Assembly (NCBI GenBank): GCA_018001015.1
Contig: JAGNIV010000009.1
Coordinates: 1-64,000, forward strand
Reading direction: 5' to 3'
Source: Phenylobacterium sp.
GTDB lineage: Bacteria > Pseudomonadota > Alphaproteobacteria > Caulobacterales > Caulobacteraceae
Length of the DNA stretch: 64,000 nt
Notes under the pieces: generated by a model
The model's input: only the letters and a program-made list of their open reading frames with translations
Databases searched by the model: none
Told to the model about the DNA's origin: nothing
In this document: in pieces, positions 16,801 to 25,571 of the stretch
Numbering within the stretch: the first letter of the stretch is position 1
How the letters are laid out: every line of letters starts with the position of its first letter
Made by a program: the position numbers and the translations under genes

Positions 16801-17814
16801 TCACCTCGCCGGCTTCAGCGCCTTTTCTTCCGCATGCACCGCGTCCAGCAGCGCCTGGGCCTTGGCGATGGCCGCGGCGTCGCCCTTTTCCCGCGCCTCT
16901 GACAGCTGCTCGCTGGCCTCCATCTCGCGGACCGGCAGCAGGTGGGTGGCGTCGGCGCGCTTGAAGGGGCCGCTCTCGATGCGGCGCAGGTTGTCGCGCT
17001 GGCGCTCGGCCTCGGGGCCCGTCCCGACGCCATAGGTGAAGAAGAACCGGCCGATCTTCTCCTTCACCGCCGGGTCCAGGTCCTTGCGCCACAGCATGGG
17101 ATCCTCGGGGATGGTGGGCGAGGACCAGATGACCTTCAGGTTGGCCATGGTGCGCTTGCCGGCCTCGGTGTTGTGCTGGGTCAGGCGGTCCATCGAGGCG
17201 GTGTTGTTGGTGGCCGCGTCCAGCACGCCATTGGCCACGGCGAACAGGTTGGCCTCATGGTTGGCCGAGCGGACCGTCTTGAAGCAGCTCTCCGGCTTCA
17301 GACCCCGCGGCGAGAACAGATAGGTCATGGGCGCGAGGGTGCCCGAGGTGGACTTCACGTCCCCCATGCCGAAGTTCAGGGTCCGGTCGCACTTGAGCAG
17401 AGTCTCCAGCGTCAGCTTGCTGTCCTTGCTGACGATGATCACCGACTGGTAGCCGTCCTGGCCGCCGTCGGGCTTGGTGGTGCGGGCGAAGACCTCGCCG
17501 TTCGAACGGCGCACCGCCTCCAGGCCCGACTGGTTGGTGAACCAGCCCACATCGGTCTGCTTGAAGCGCATGGCCTCGATCAAGGACGAGTAGTTGGAGC
17601 CGAAGAACGGCTTGATGGTCAGGCCCGTAGCCTTCTCCATGTCGGCCAGGAAGGGCGCCCATTCTGCCGCCTGGGTGGAGGCCTTCTCCGTCGACATGAT
17701 GGAGAAGTTGACCACCTTGGAGGGCGCGGGTTTCTCCGCGGGCTTGTCGCAGGCGGCGAGAACCAGGGCGACGGCCAGCAGGCTCGCGCCCAGTTTCGAA
17801 GAGATCATCGGCAT
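16801..17814 (-). CDS. PhnD-type phosphate/phosphonate ABC substrate-binding lipoprotein
   Basis: A periplasmic binding protein of about 337 residues with a lipoprotein signal ([14 protein letters not shown], lipobox LAAC). The PhnD/PtxB-type core is visible in '[22 protein letters not shown]', read here as [17 protein letters not shown], then '[18 protein letters not shown]' and '[19 protein letters not shown]'. The last 60 residues are charged and helical, with many Glu and Ala, beyond the usual fold. I chose ATG at 17814; ATG at 17808 and an upstream TTG are alternatives. No phnC or phnE lies nearby, so its permease is elsewhere or it works as a sensor. The ligand may be phosphonate, phosphite or phosphate. 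Confidence 0.88.
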   Translation of the reverse strand: MPMISSKLGASLLAVALVLAACDKPAEKPAPSKVVNFSIMSTEKASTQAAEWAPFLADMEKATGLTIKPFFGSNYSSLIEAMRFKQTDVGWFTNQSGLEAVRRSNGEVFARTTKPDGGQDGYQSVIIVSKDSKLTLETLLKCDRTLNFGMGDVKSTSGTLAPMTYLFSPRGLKPESCFKTVRSANHEANLFAVANGVLDAATNNTASMDRLTQHNTEAGKRTMANLKVIWSSPTIPEDPMLWRKDLDPAVKEKIGRFFFTYGVGTGPEAERQRDNLRRIESGPFKRADATHLLPVREMEASEQLSEAREKGDAAAIAKAQALLDAVHAEEKALKPAR

Positions 17815-17925
17815 ACCCGGCAAGACGTCCAACCCCCTGTTTGGCCTGTTCTTGTGACGCTTGTCCGACGTCGGCCAGCGAAAACTAAGCTTGAGGCAGA
17901 GCAGTTTGGGCGCTAACGCCCGCCC

Positions 17926-19608
17926 ATGTCACTGCAAGGTCTTTCCCACCAAGCCCGCGACGCCAAGAGCTGGCCCTTCGAACAGGCCCGCCTGCTGCTG
18001 GCGCGCATCCTGCGCCTGCGGCTCAGCGACGCCGAGCGCGATCTGGCCGCCAGCCTGATCCATGAGGGCAAGGCCGGCGAGGCCGTGGCCGCCTTCCCGG
18101 CGCTCAACAAGCCGGTGGTGTTCCAGTGCGGGTTCGGCGCCTCGGGCCTGCCGCACATGGGCACCTTCGGCGAGGCCGCACGCCCGACCATGGTGCGCAA
18201 CGCCTTCCGCGCGCTGACCGAGGACCAAATCCCCACCAAGCTGATCGTCTTCTCCGACGACATGGACGGCCTGCGGAAGATTCCCGACAACGTCCCCAAC
18301 CGCGAGATGCTGGAGGAGGACCGCGACAAGCCGGTCTCCAGCGTGCGCGACCCGTTCGGCGAGCATGAGAGCTTCGCCCACCATAACAACGCCCGCCTGC
18401 GCGCCTTCCTCGACGGCTTCGGCTTCGACTACGAGTTCAAGTCGTCGACGGAGACCTACAGGTCGGGCCAGTTCGACGAGGTTCTGACCCGCATGCTGGA
18501 GCGTTTCGACGCCGTCCAGGCGGTGATGCTGCCGACCCTGGGCGAGGAGCGCCGCGCCACCTATTCGCCCTTCCTGCCCATCAGCCCGGTGAGCGGCAAG
18601 GTGCTGCAGGTTCCGACCCTGGAGCGCGATGTCGCCAAGGGGACCATCGTCTTCGACGATCCTGACGGCGGCCGTACCGAGCTGCCGGTCACCGGCGGCC
18701 ATGTGAAGATCCAGTGGCGCCCCGACTGGGCGGTGCGCTGGACGGCGCTGGAGGTCGACTTCGAGGCCTCGGGCAAGGACCTGATCGATAGCGTCCGGGT
18801 CTCCGACAAGCTGACCAAGGCGCTGGGCGGCGTGCCCCCCGTGGCCTTCCACTACGAGCTCTTCATGGATGAGAACAACCAGAAGATCTCCAAGTCCAAG
18901 GGCAACGGCCTGACCATGGAGGAGTGGCTGCGCTACGGCGCGCCCGAGAGCCTGGCCTACTACATGTACCAGTCGCCGAAGTCGGCCAAGCGGCTGTTCT
19001 TCGACGTCATCCCCAAGGCGACGGACGAGTATCTGCAGCAGCTGGACGCCTACAACCGGACCCGCGGCGACGCCAACGCCGTGGCGCTGGACAACCCGGC
19101 CTGGCACGTCCATCGCGGCGCGCCGCCGGAACAGGGCTCGCCGGTCAGCTTCTCCCTGCTGCTGAACCTGGTCTCGGCCGCCGACGCGTCGACCAAGGAC
19201 ATCCTCTGGGGCTTCATCCGCAACTACATCCCCGGCGCGACCCCGGAGAACCAGCCGCTGCTGGACCGGCTCAGCGACTACGCGATCAACTACTACGAGG
19301 ACTTCGTGAAGCCCTCGAAGACCTTCCGCCTGGCCAATGACCAGGAGGCCGCCGCGATGGCCGACCTCGCCGCCCGCTTCAAGGCCCTGCCCCCCGGCGC
19401 CGACGCCGAGGCGATCCAGAACGAGGTGTTCGAGGCCGGCAAGGCGGCGGGCTTCGAACCCCTGCGGACCTGGTTCACGGCGCTGTACGAGGTTCTCCTC
19501 GGCCAGAGCCAGGGCCCGAGGTTCGGCTCCTTCGCCGCCATCTTCGGCCTGGACCGCACCGTGGCCCTGATCGAGCAGGCCTTGGCCGGGGACCTGGCGA
19601 AAGCCTAG
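17926..19608 (+). CDS. lysK: lysyl-tRNA synthetase, class I
   Basis: Charges tRNA-Lys with lysine. It is the class I (Rossmann-fold) enzyme typical of archaea, spirochaetes and many alphaproteobacteria, not the class II LysS of E. coli. The HIGH-like motif is in [15 protein letters not shown], and the KMSKS motif is [10 protein letters not shown] near residues 323-332. The C-terminal alpha-helical cage runs from about 400 to the end. At 560 residues it has the normal family length. It stands alone, with the divergent binding-protein gene upstream, so its own promoter should lie in 17833-17925. Confidence 0.96.
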   Translation: MSLQGLSHQARDAKSWPFEQARLLLARILRLRLSDAERDLAASLIHEGKAGEAVAAFPALNKPVVFQCGFGASGLPHMGTFGEAARPTMVRNAFRALTEDQIPTKLIVFSDDMDGLRKIPDNVPNREMLEEDRDKPVSSVRDPFGEHESFAHHNNARLRAFLDGFGFDYEFKSSTETYRSGQFDEVLTRMLERFDAVQAVMLPTLGEERRATYSPFLPISPVSGKVLQVPTLERDVAKGTIVFDDPDGGRTELPVTGGHVKIQWRPDWAVRWTALEVDFEASGKDLIDSVRVSDKLTKALGGVPPVAFHYELFMDENNQKISKSKGNGLTMEEWLRYGAPESLAYYMYQSPKSAKRLFFDVIPKATDEYLQQLDAYNRTRGDANAVALDNPAWHVHRGAPPEQGSPVSFSLLLNLVSAADASTKDILWGFIRNYIPGATPENQPLLDRLSDYAINYYEDFVKPSKTFRLANDQEAAAMADLAARFKALPPGADAEAIQNEVFEAGKAAGFEPLRTWFTALYEVLLGQSQGPRFGSFAAIFGLDRTVALIEQALAGDLAKA

Positions 19609-19810
19609 AGCCCCCCGCAACCCGCTCAAGAGTCCCCGTCGTCCCCGATCGGCTTGCCCGGCGGTCCATTGAGCTTGGCCTTCAGCGAGGCGGGCGAAGG
19701 CCGCCGGCAAAGCCATGCGCCGTCATCATCACCCCCTGAGAAGAGCCCCGCCTAAGGGTGAGAGGCTGATCACAAGCCCGCGAGGGCGCTGAAGGTGATC
19801 AACGATCATG

Positions 19811-19826
19811 TTGACGTTAACGGAAC
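19811..19826. promoter_or_regulatory. candidate MerR-family operator (LiuR-like)
   Basis: The sequence TTGACGTTAACGGAAC, with central palindrome CGTTAACG, lies about 50 bases before the MerR-type gene. MerR regulators of branched-chain and acyl-CoA degradation (LiuR group) bind palindromes built on ACGTTAACGT-like cores, as far as I recall. The gap 19609-19874 otherwise holds no gene I can support. Confidence 0.45.
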
Positions 19827-19874
19827 TCAGGCTTACGTGTTGGGAAAGCAAAAACGTCGAGGGAGGACATCCAG

Positions 19875-20348
19875 ATGCCCATGGAACTGCGCCGTCCGGC
19901 GCGCACCTTCACCATCCGTCAGTTGTGCCTTGAGTTCAAATGCACGCCGCGCGCCCTGCGCTTCTATGAGGACAAGGGCCTGCTGTCCCCGGCCCGCGAC
20001 GGCATGAACCGGGTCTATTCCTACAAGGACCGCGGCCGGTTGCAGCTGATCCTCAACGGCAAGCGGGTGGGCCTGGCCCTGGCCGAGATCGGCGAGATCC
20101 TCGACCTCTATGACCTGAACGACGGCGGCGCGGCCCAGAATATCAAGTCGCTCACCAAGTTCCGCGAGCGCATCGTGGCCCTGGAAGCCCAGCGCCAGGA
20201 CATCGACAAGGCCATCGACGAACTTCGCGCCGGTTGCGACGCCCTGGAGGCCCAGCTCTCCCGCACCCGCCCCGACCTGCTGCCCCGCGCGGCGGACTAC
20301 GATCAGGTTCTGCGCGAACGGCTCGGCGATCTCGAACACGCCAAGTGA
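19875..20348 (+). CDS. MerR-family transcriptional regulator
   Basis: A 157-residue regulator with an N-terminal winged helix. The first 75 residues contain 'FTIRQLCLEFKCTPRALRFYEDKGLLSPARDGMNRVYS', read as TPRALRFYEDKGLLSP, the MerR signature. A dimerisation helix covers roughly residues 90-135 ('LTKFRERIVALEAQRQDIDKA'). The end lacks the cysteine metal-binding loop of MerR/CueR, so an organic effector such as an acyl-CoA is more likely. It precedes an acyl-CoA dehydrogenase gene on the same strand, as LiuR-like regulators often do. A strong hairpin lies between the two genes, so they may be transcribed apart. Confidence 0.92.
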   Translation: MPMELRRPARTFTIRQLCLEFKCTPRALRFYEDKGLLSPARDGMNRVYSYKDRGRLQLILNGKRVGLALAEIGEILDLYDLNDGGAAQNIKSLTKFRERIVALEAQRQDIDKAIDELRAGCDALEAQLSRTRPDLLPRAADYDQVLRERLGDLEHAK

Positions 20349-20390
20349 CGAACCGCGCTTTGGCGCCGGCTCGAACCAGCTAATATCTTC

Positions 20391-20418
20391 AAGGGCTTCC
20401 GACCCGTCGGGAGCCCTT
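20391..20418 (+). terminator. hairpin between the MerR gene and the acyl-CoA dehydrogenase gene
   Basis: The arms AAGGGCTTCCGAC and GTCGGGAGCCCTT pair over about 12-13 bases with one wobble, followed by a pyrimidine-rich tail CGCCTTTCTTCC. This fits an intrinsic terminator or attenuator for the MerR gene and sits only 22 bases before the next start codon. Confidence 0.6.
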
Positions 20419-20440
20419 CGCCTTTCTTCCTGGAGCGGAC

Positions 20441-22228
20441 ATGACCTATCAGCCCCCCGTGCGCGACCACGCCTTCCTGCTGCGCGACGTGCTGCAGATC
20501 GAGAAATACGCCGACCTGCCGGCCTTCGCCGACGCCTCGATGGATGTGGTTCAGCAGATCATCGAGGAGGGCGGCCGCTTCAGCGCCGAGGTCCTGGCGC
20601 CCCTGAACGCCATTGGCGACAAGGAAGGCTGCACCTGGCGGCCGGACAATAGCGTCACCACGCCCAAGGGCTTCAAGGAAGCCTACGCCCAGCTGGTGGA
20701 GGGCGGCTGGCCGGCGCTGGGCGCCGAGCCCGCCTATGGCGGCCAGGGCCTGCCCCATGTGGTGAACCTGTCCTTCTCGGAGATGAGTTCCTCGGCCAAC
20801 ATGGCCTTCTCCATGTATCCGGGCCTGACCCACGGCTGCTATTCGGCGATCCTCAACGGCGGGTCGGACGAGCAGAAGAGCCTCTACCTGCCCAACCTGG
20901 TCTCCGGAAAATGGGGCGGGACCATGAACCTCACCGAGCCCCAGTGCGGCACCGACCTCGGCCTGCTGCGCACCAAGGCGGTCCCCCAGGCGGACGGCAG
21001 CTACAAGCTCTCGGGCCAGAAAATCTGGATCTCGGGGGGCGAGCACGACATGGCCGAGAACATCGTCCACCTGGTGCTGGCCCGCATCGAGGGCGCGCCG
21101 GCCGGGGTGCGGGGCATCAGCCTGTTCATCGTGCCGAAGTTCATCCCCGACGCCGAGGGCAAGCCGGGCGCGCGCAACAGCGTCTTCTGCGCCGGCCTGG
21201 AAGAGAAGATGGGCATCCACGGCAACGCCACCTGCGTCATTCAGCATGACGAGAGCACCGGCTGGCTGGTGGGAACCGAGAACCAGGGCCTGCGCCTGAT
21301 GTTCGTGATGATGAACGAGGCCCGCATCGGGGTGGGCCTGCAGGGCGTCGCCCAGGCCGAGGCCGCCTACCAGGCCGCCGCGGCCTTCGCCAAGGACCGC
21401 CTGCAGGGCCGCTCGCTGACCGGGCCCAAGAACCCCGACGGCCCCGCCGACCCGATCATCGTCCACCCCGATGTGCGCCGCATGCTGATGGATAGCCGCG
21501 CCGTCATCGAGGCCGGCCGCGCCTTCCTGTTCTGGACCGCCCTGCACGGGGACCTGGCCCATGCCAGCCCTGATGAGGCGGTGCGTCAGAAGGCCAATGA
21601 CTACATGGCCCTGATGACCCCGGTGGTGAAGGGCTTCCTCACCGACAAGGGCCTGAAGGTCTGTTCCGACGCCCTGCAGATCCACGGCGGCTCGGGCTTC
21701 ACCGAGCACTTCCCCGCCAGCCAGTACATGCGCGATGTCCGTATCGCCCTGATCTATGAGGGGACCAACGGCGTCCAGGCGCTCGACCTGGTGGGCCGCA
21801 AGCTGGCGGCGGACGGCGGCCGGGCGGTGATGAGCTTCTTCGCCGAGATCGACGCGTTCGTTGAACAAAACCAGGGCGACGTGGCCTTGAAACCCTTCAC
21901 CGAGGGTCTGGCCGACGCCAAGGCCAAGCTGCAGGAGGGCACCATGTGGCTGATGCAGAACGGGCTGATGAACCCGGAGAACGCCGGGGCGGCCTCCACC
22001 GACTACATGCATCTCTTCGGCCTCACGGCGCTCGCCTACATGTGGGCGCTGATCGCCAAGACCGCCCAGGCCAAGATCGCGGCCGGCGACACCGATCCCT
22101 TCTACGCCAACAAGCTGGTGGTGGGCCGCTACTATGTGCAGCGGATCCTCCCCGACGCCGGCGCCCACCTGGCCAAGCTGACCACGGGCGCGGAGCTGAT
22201 GATGGCCCTGCCGGCGGAGGCCTTCTGA
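20441..22228 (+). CDS. acyl-CoA dehydrogenase
   Basis: Flavoenzyme introducing the alpha-beta double bond into acyl-CoA during beta-oxidation. At 595 residues it is the long type with an extra C-terminal domain (FadE/AidB-like group), common in alphaproteobacteria. Diagnostic segments are 'MNLTEPQCGTDLGLLRTKA' for the FAD and substrate loop, 'GQKIWISGGEHD', 'QIHGGSGFTEHFPASQYMRD', read here as QIHGGSGFTEHFPA, and 'IYEGTNGVQALDL', which contains the likely catalytic Glu. The OsmC-type gene follows after 2 bases, so the two are co-transcribed. The regulator upstream suggests control by an acyl-CoA signal. Confidence 0.94.
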   Translation: MTYQPPVRDHAFLLRDVLQIEKYADLPAFADASMDVVQQIIEEGGRFSAEVLAPLNAIGDKEGCTWRPDNSVTTPKGFKEAYAQLVEGGWPALGAEPAYGGQGLPHVVNLSFSEMSSSANMAFSMYPGLTHGCYSAILNGGSDEQKSLYLPNLVSGKWGGTMNLTEPQCGTDLGLLRTKAVPQADGSYKLSGQKIWISGGEHDMAENIVHLVLARIEGAPAGVRGISLFIVPKFIPDAEGKPGARNSVFCAGLEEKMGIHGNATCVIQHDESTGWLVGTENQGLRLMFVMMNEARIGVGLQGVAQAEAAYQAAAAFAKDRLQGRSLTGPKNPDGPADPIIVHPDVRRMLMDSRAVIEAGRAFLFWTALHGDLAHASPDEAVRQKANDYMALMTPVVKGFLTDKGLKVCSDALQIHGGSGFTEHFPASQYMRDVRIALIYEGTNGVQALDLVGRKLAADGGRAVMSFFAEIDAFVEQNQGDVALKPFTEGLADAKAKLQEGTMWLMQNGLMNPENAGAASTDYMHLFGLTALAYMWALIAKTAQAKIAAGDTDPFYANKLVVGRYYVQRILPDAGAHLAKLTTGAELMMALPAEAF

Positions 22229-22230
22229 CG

Positions 22231-22692
22231 ATGGCCAAGTATGTCGCCGAGGTCCTGTGGACCCTCAAGGACGGCGAGGACTTCCTGAAGGGCCGCTACA
22301 GCCGCGGCCATTCGATCACCTTTGACGGCGGCGTCGAACTGGCGGCCTCGGCCTCGCCGCACGTGGTGGGCAAGTGGGCGGTGGAGGCGGCTGTTGATCC
22401 CGAGGAGATGCTGGTCGCGGCGCTCTCCAACTGCCACATGCTGACCTTCCTGCATCGGGCCCGGCTGGCCGGCTTCCTGGCCGTCCGCTACCACGACGCC
22501 GCCGAGGGGATCATGGAGGAGGTCGCGCCGGGCCGCCTGGCTCTGACCAAGGTCTGGCTGCGGCCCGCCATCACCTGGCAGGGCGCCGCGCCCACGGCCC
22601 CGCAGCTCGACCAGCTGCACCACGAGGCCCACGACGAGTGCTACATCGCCAACTCGGTGAAGACGCAGGTGATGGTGGAACCGAGGCTCTAA
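22231..22692 (+). CDS. OsmC-family peroxiredoxin-like protein
   Basis: A 153-residue OsmC/Ohr-fold protein, usually a thiol peroxidase for organic hydroperoxides. The two redox cysteines are present: C68 in LSNCHMLTFLH and C137 in DECYIANSVK. The start is ATG at 22231, just after the acyl-CoA dehydrogenase stop, so removal of lipid peroxides could be linked to fatty-acid breakdown. Its TAA shares bases with the TAG of the convergent oxygenase gene (CTAA at 22689-22692). The spacing of the cysteines and the length fit the OsmC rather than the Ohr subgroup, but the subgroup is not certain. Confidence 0.9.
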   Translation: MAKYVAEVLWTLKDGEDFLKGRYSRGHSITFDGGVELAASASPHVVGKWAVEAAVDPEEMLVAALSNCHMLTFLHRARLAGFLAVRYHDAAEGIMEEVAPGRLALTKVWLRPAITWQGAAPTAPQLDQLHHEAHDECYIANSVKTQVMVEPRL

Positions 22693-23756
22693 GCGGGGTG
22701 GGTTTCCGGCGGCGGCGCGGCCAGGAACCCCAGGTTCGCCTCACGGATACGGGCCGCGTCTTCGTCATAGAAGAACGGTAGGAAGGCGTAGCGCTTGCCC
22801 TTGGTCACCGGCGTCGCCTCGTGCAGCAGCGAGCAGGAGAACACGACCGCGCCCCCGGTGGGCGGCCGGTAGGTGCGCCCCGGAAAGGCTGGAAACCGCA
22901 GGTCGCCGCCCTCGAAGTCCTCGGCGTTGAGATTGATCGAGCAGGCGAAGCGCCGGTGCGCCGTGCCCTTGGTGGTGTTGTCGCGGTGCGGACTGAAGTA
23001 GCCGCCGTCGCGGGCGTCGTAGCAGGCGACGATGTAGCGCTCCATGCGGGTCACCTTGTACTGGAAGGCCGCCGCGATTTCCGGCAACAGGCGCGGCCCG
23101 AGACGGTCGCGCAGGTCAGCCTGGAGCTGGGGATCCGTCACCGTGGCGTCGCGGCGGCGCTTGAAATTGTCCAGCACCCCGACGGTCTTGCCGCCCACCT
23201 CGCGCATCACCCCCGAGGGGGTTCCGCCGTCCGCCTCGTAGACATCGATCAGCCGCCGGCAGAGCTCCGGCTCGAAGATCCTCGGCACCATCAGCACCGG
23301 CGCGTAGAGCTCCACACCCGCATGCCGCTCCGGCGGCGGCAGTGTGGCCAGGGCGGCGAAGAACCGCGCGTCCTCCTCCGGGGCGTTGGCCCAGAACTGG
23401 ATGCGCAAGGCCGGATCGATCAGCACCCATCGGCCCCGCTCGGCGCCGTCGTCGTCCAGGGCCCCATAGGCACGGCTGATCGCCCCCTCGGCGTCGAGGA
23501 ACCAGCGCAGACCTCCGCCTTCCTCAACCTGAGAGAACACGGCCTGGTCGCGCAGCACGCCGAAAGCCCGCAGGCGGTCGTCAGCATACAGCGCCCGGTG
23601 CGCGGTGATGCGGGCCCGCATGGCGTCCCGCGCCGCAGCCTCCCGGGGCAGGAAGGCCAGCAGGATGTAGGCCCCGCCCTGGCTGTAGAAGGTGAATTTC
23701 GGGTTGGCCCGCGATGGCGCGACGAACATCGGGGCGGGGCGGCCGACCCCGATCAC
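22689..23756 (-). CDS. thioredoxin-fold domain fused to a prolyl-4-hydroxylase-type 2-oxoglutarate/Fe(II) oxygenase
   Basis: A 355-residue two-domain protein. Residues 1-140 read like a peroxiredoxin (GRPAPMF..., YILLAFLPRE, GRWVLIDPALRI) but contain no cysteine; the first Cys is at 166. The thiol peroxidase chemistry must therefore be absent. Residues 150-345 form a P4Hc-type dioxygenase with iron ligands H257 and D259 (SPHRDN) and H312 (LLHEATPVTKGKRY). The 2-oxoglutarate-binding basic residue is K319, K321 or R322. It should hydroxylate a protein or peptide side chain, and the dead N-terminal domain may bind the substrate. Its ATG overlaps the stop of a 32-residue membrane peptide gene (ATGA), so the two are coupled. 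Confidence 0.88.
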   Translation of the reverse strand: MIGVGRPAPMFVAPSRANPKFTFYSQGGAYILLAFLPREAAARDAMRARITAHRALYADDRLRAFGVLRDQAVFSQVEEGGGLRWFLDAEGAISRAYGALDDDGAERGRWVLIDPALRIQFWANAPEEDARFFAALATLPPPERHAGVELYAPVLMVPRIFEPELCRRLIDVYEADGGTPSGVMREVGGKTVGVLDNFKRRRDATVTDPQLQADLRDRLGPRLLPEIAAAFQYKVTRMERYIVACYDARDGGYFSPHRDNTTKGTAHRRFACSINLNAEDFEGGDLRFPAFPGRTYRPPTGGAVVFSCSLLHEATPVTKGKRYAFLPFFYDEDAARIREANLGFLAAPPPETHPA

Positions 23757-23851
23757 CGGCGACGCTCCACCGCCGAGGCGAGGGCGAAGACCAGGGCGAC
23801 CACCCCGATGAGGGCCGCGACGAATAGGGTGGCGATGGCAGATGCGATCAT
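23753..23851 (-). CDS. small single-pass membrane peptide, 32 residues
   Basis: A short frame from ATG at 23851 encodes MIASAIATLFVAALIGVVAL followed by a short tail ending in SAVERRR. This is one membrane helix with a positively charged C-terminus. Its TGA overlaps the ATG of the oxygenase gene by four bases, a typical coupling arrangement, which supports real translation. Only a weak ribosome site is visible. A longer frame in the same phase starts at 23971 but has an arginine-rich, unlikely N-terminus. No family is recognised. It could anchor the oxygenase or simply act as a leader. Confidence 0.55.
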   Translation of the reverse strand: MIASAIATLFVAALIGVVALVFALASAVERRR

Positions 23852-23917
23852 GGGCAGGTCCGTGGGCTCACCCCCAGATGGCCGCCGGCGGCGTCGCCCG
23901 CCAAGCATAATAAGCTT

Positions 23918-23946
23918 ATAAGTCAGGGCCTTAACCGGCCTATAAT
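23918..23946 (+). promoter_or_regulatory. AT-rich candidate promoter for the KdpD-like gene
   Basis: A perfect TATAAT at 23941-23946 and overlapping palindromes TAAGCTTA and CTTATAAG at 23911-23922 stand out in GC-rich surroundings, in the divergent gap between the membrane-peptide gene and the kinase gene. No good -35 box is seen, so the promoter call is tentative. Confidence 0.35.
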
Positions 23947-24083
23947 TGTCGCCCGCGACGGTGCGCGGCATGTTCGGCGCGCCTGGTGGCCCCCCGCCGG
24001 GCCGCGTCGGCGCCGCGCCTCGCCTGCACGCCTCCTGGTCCCTCAGCGGGTTCGGCCGGCGCCGACGCCACCCTGGAGCAAGC

Positions 24084-25571
24084 GTGAGGTCACCCCAGCT
24101 AACCGACGTGAAGGGCGCCTGGCGCTATCTCGCCGCGCTGGGCGTGGTGATGGCCGCGACCCTCGTCGCCGAGTTGCTCTACCGGGTACTGGAGACCACG
24201 CGACTCTCCATGATCTTCCTCGCCGGCGTGCTGGTGGCCGCCGTCTGGCTGGGCTCAGGACCTGCTTATCTCGCCGCCGCCGCCGCCTTCCTGATCTACA
24301 ACTTCTACCTGGTCGATCCGCGCTTCACCCTGACCTTCGGATCGCCTGAGGAGGCCATCGTCCTGGTGGTCTTCCTGATCGTGGCCATGCTCACAGGCAG
24401 CCTGGCAGGTCGAGTGCGCGACGAAGCCCGCCGGGCCCAGGACCGGGCGCGGACCACACAGGCCTTGCTGGAGGCCAGCCGCGCCTTTGGCGCCTCTATC
24501 GACGAGGAGGCGGTGCGCGAACGGCTGGCCACGCACCTGGCGGAGGCCGCCAAGGGCGAGGCGGTGATCTGGGACGGATCGCGCGCCTTCACCCACCCAC
24601 GAGGGCGAAACCTACCCGCCGACCTGATCTCCGATGTCGAGGCCTTGGAGGCCGCGGCGCCGCCCGACGGCGTCATGACCATTGTCGGCGGCGACTGGCG
24701 GGCCCGGCCGCTGCGGGCCGGCGGCGAACGGCTCGGGGTGGCGGCCTGGCGGGCGCTGAGCCCCCAGGCGCCCGAGGCCGAGGCCGCCTCCCTGGTCGAC
24801 GTGCTGATCGACCTCGGCGCCGGCGCCATTGTCCGCGCCCGGCTGTCAGAGGGCCAGGCGGAGATCCAGGCTCTGGCCCGGACGGAACAGCTTCGCAACG
24901 CCCTGCTGTCCTCCATCTCCCACGACCTGCGGACCCCGTTGGCCGCCATTCTGGCCTCGGCCTCCAGCCTCAAGGAGTTCGGCGACCAGTTTCCGCCCGA
25001 CGTGCGCGACGACCTGCTGGCCACCATCACCGAGGAGGCCGAGCGGCTGAACCTGTTCGTGGCCAACCTGCTGGACATGACCCGGCTGGAGGGTGGCGCC
25101 CTACGGGTTGAGGCGGGCCCCTTCAGCGTGCGTGAGGTGATCGACCGGCTGACCGCTCGCCTGGCGCGCAGGCTAGGCGCCCGGCGCCTGGTCACGAAGA
25201 TGGCCGACGGCGGCTTGATCGCCCGGGGCGATCCCGTCCTACTGGAACAGGCCCTGGGCAATGTGCTGGAGAACGCCATCCGTTTCAGCCCCGACGGCAG
25301 CGAGATCCTGCTTACCGTCCACGGCGGTGATCGGGTCGAGATCGAGGTCACCGACGCGGGACCCGGCGTGCCGGAGGCGGAACTGGACCTTATCTTCGAG
25401 AAATTCTTCCGTTCCCCCCAGGCCCTGAAGCACAGTCAGGGGACCGGGCTGGGGCTCTCCATCGCCCGCGGCCTTACCGAGGCCATGGGCGGGGCCGTCC
25501 ACGCTAGGCCTCGCGCCGACGCGCGGGGCCTGGTGGTCGCCCTGCGCCTGCCCGGAGAAGAAACCCCATGA
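24084..25571 (+). CDS. KdpD-like sensor histidine kinase without the N-terminal KdpD/USP region
   Basis: A membrane histidine kinase of about 495 residues from GTG 24084, chosen for the upstream GGAG and because the frame back to 23946 adds 46 arginine- and proline-rich residues. It has four close hydrophobic segments near the start (the DUF4118 region of KdpD), then a GAF-like region. The kinase core follows, with H-box SSISHDLRTPLAAILASAS, N-box 'VLENAIRFSP' and G-boxes 'DAGPGVPEAE' and 'GTGLGLSIARGL'. Full KdpD has about 400 extra N-terminal residues that sense second messengers; they are missing here. The response regulator follows with a four-base overlap. No kdpFABC genes are in the window. 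Confidence 0.9.
   Translation: MRSPQLTDVKGAWRYLAALGVVMAATLVAELLYRVLETTRLSMIFLAGVLVAAVWLGSGPAYLAAAAAFLIYNFYLVDPRFTLTFGSPEEAIVLVVFLIVAMLTGSLAGRVRDEARRAQDRARTTQALLEASRAFGASIDEEAVRERLATHLAEAAKGEAVIWDGSRAFTHPRGRNLPADLISDVEALEAAAPPDGVMTIVGGDWRARPLRAGGERLGVAAWRALSPQAPEAEAASLVDVLIDLGAGAIVRARLSEGQAEIQALARTEQLRNALLSSISHDLRTPLAAILASASSLKEFGDQFPPDVRDDLLATITEEAERLNLFVANLLDMTRLEGGALRVEAGPFSVREVIDRLTARLARRLGARRLVTKMADGGLIARGDPVLLEQALGNVLENAIRFSPDGSEILLTVHGGDRVEIEVTDAGPGVPEAELDLIFEKFFRSPQALKHSQGTGLGLSIARGLTEAMGGAVHARPRADARGLVVALRLPGEETP

Noticed and set aside
17929-19716. Open frame of 595 codons on the minus strand
   Set aside because: It is fully antisense to class I LysRS and has no recognisable motif.
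19618-19735. Minus-strand stretch reading like a short Pro/Gly-rich peptide end (NGPPGKPIGDDGDS)
   Set aside because: It has no usable start codon in that frame and no ribosome site. It could be a relic of a gene tail but cannot be supported.
20303-22168. Open frame of 621 codons on the minus strand
   Set aside because: It is antisense to the acyl-CoA dehydrogenase, with shadow-type composition.
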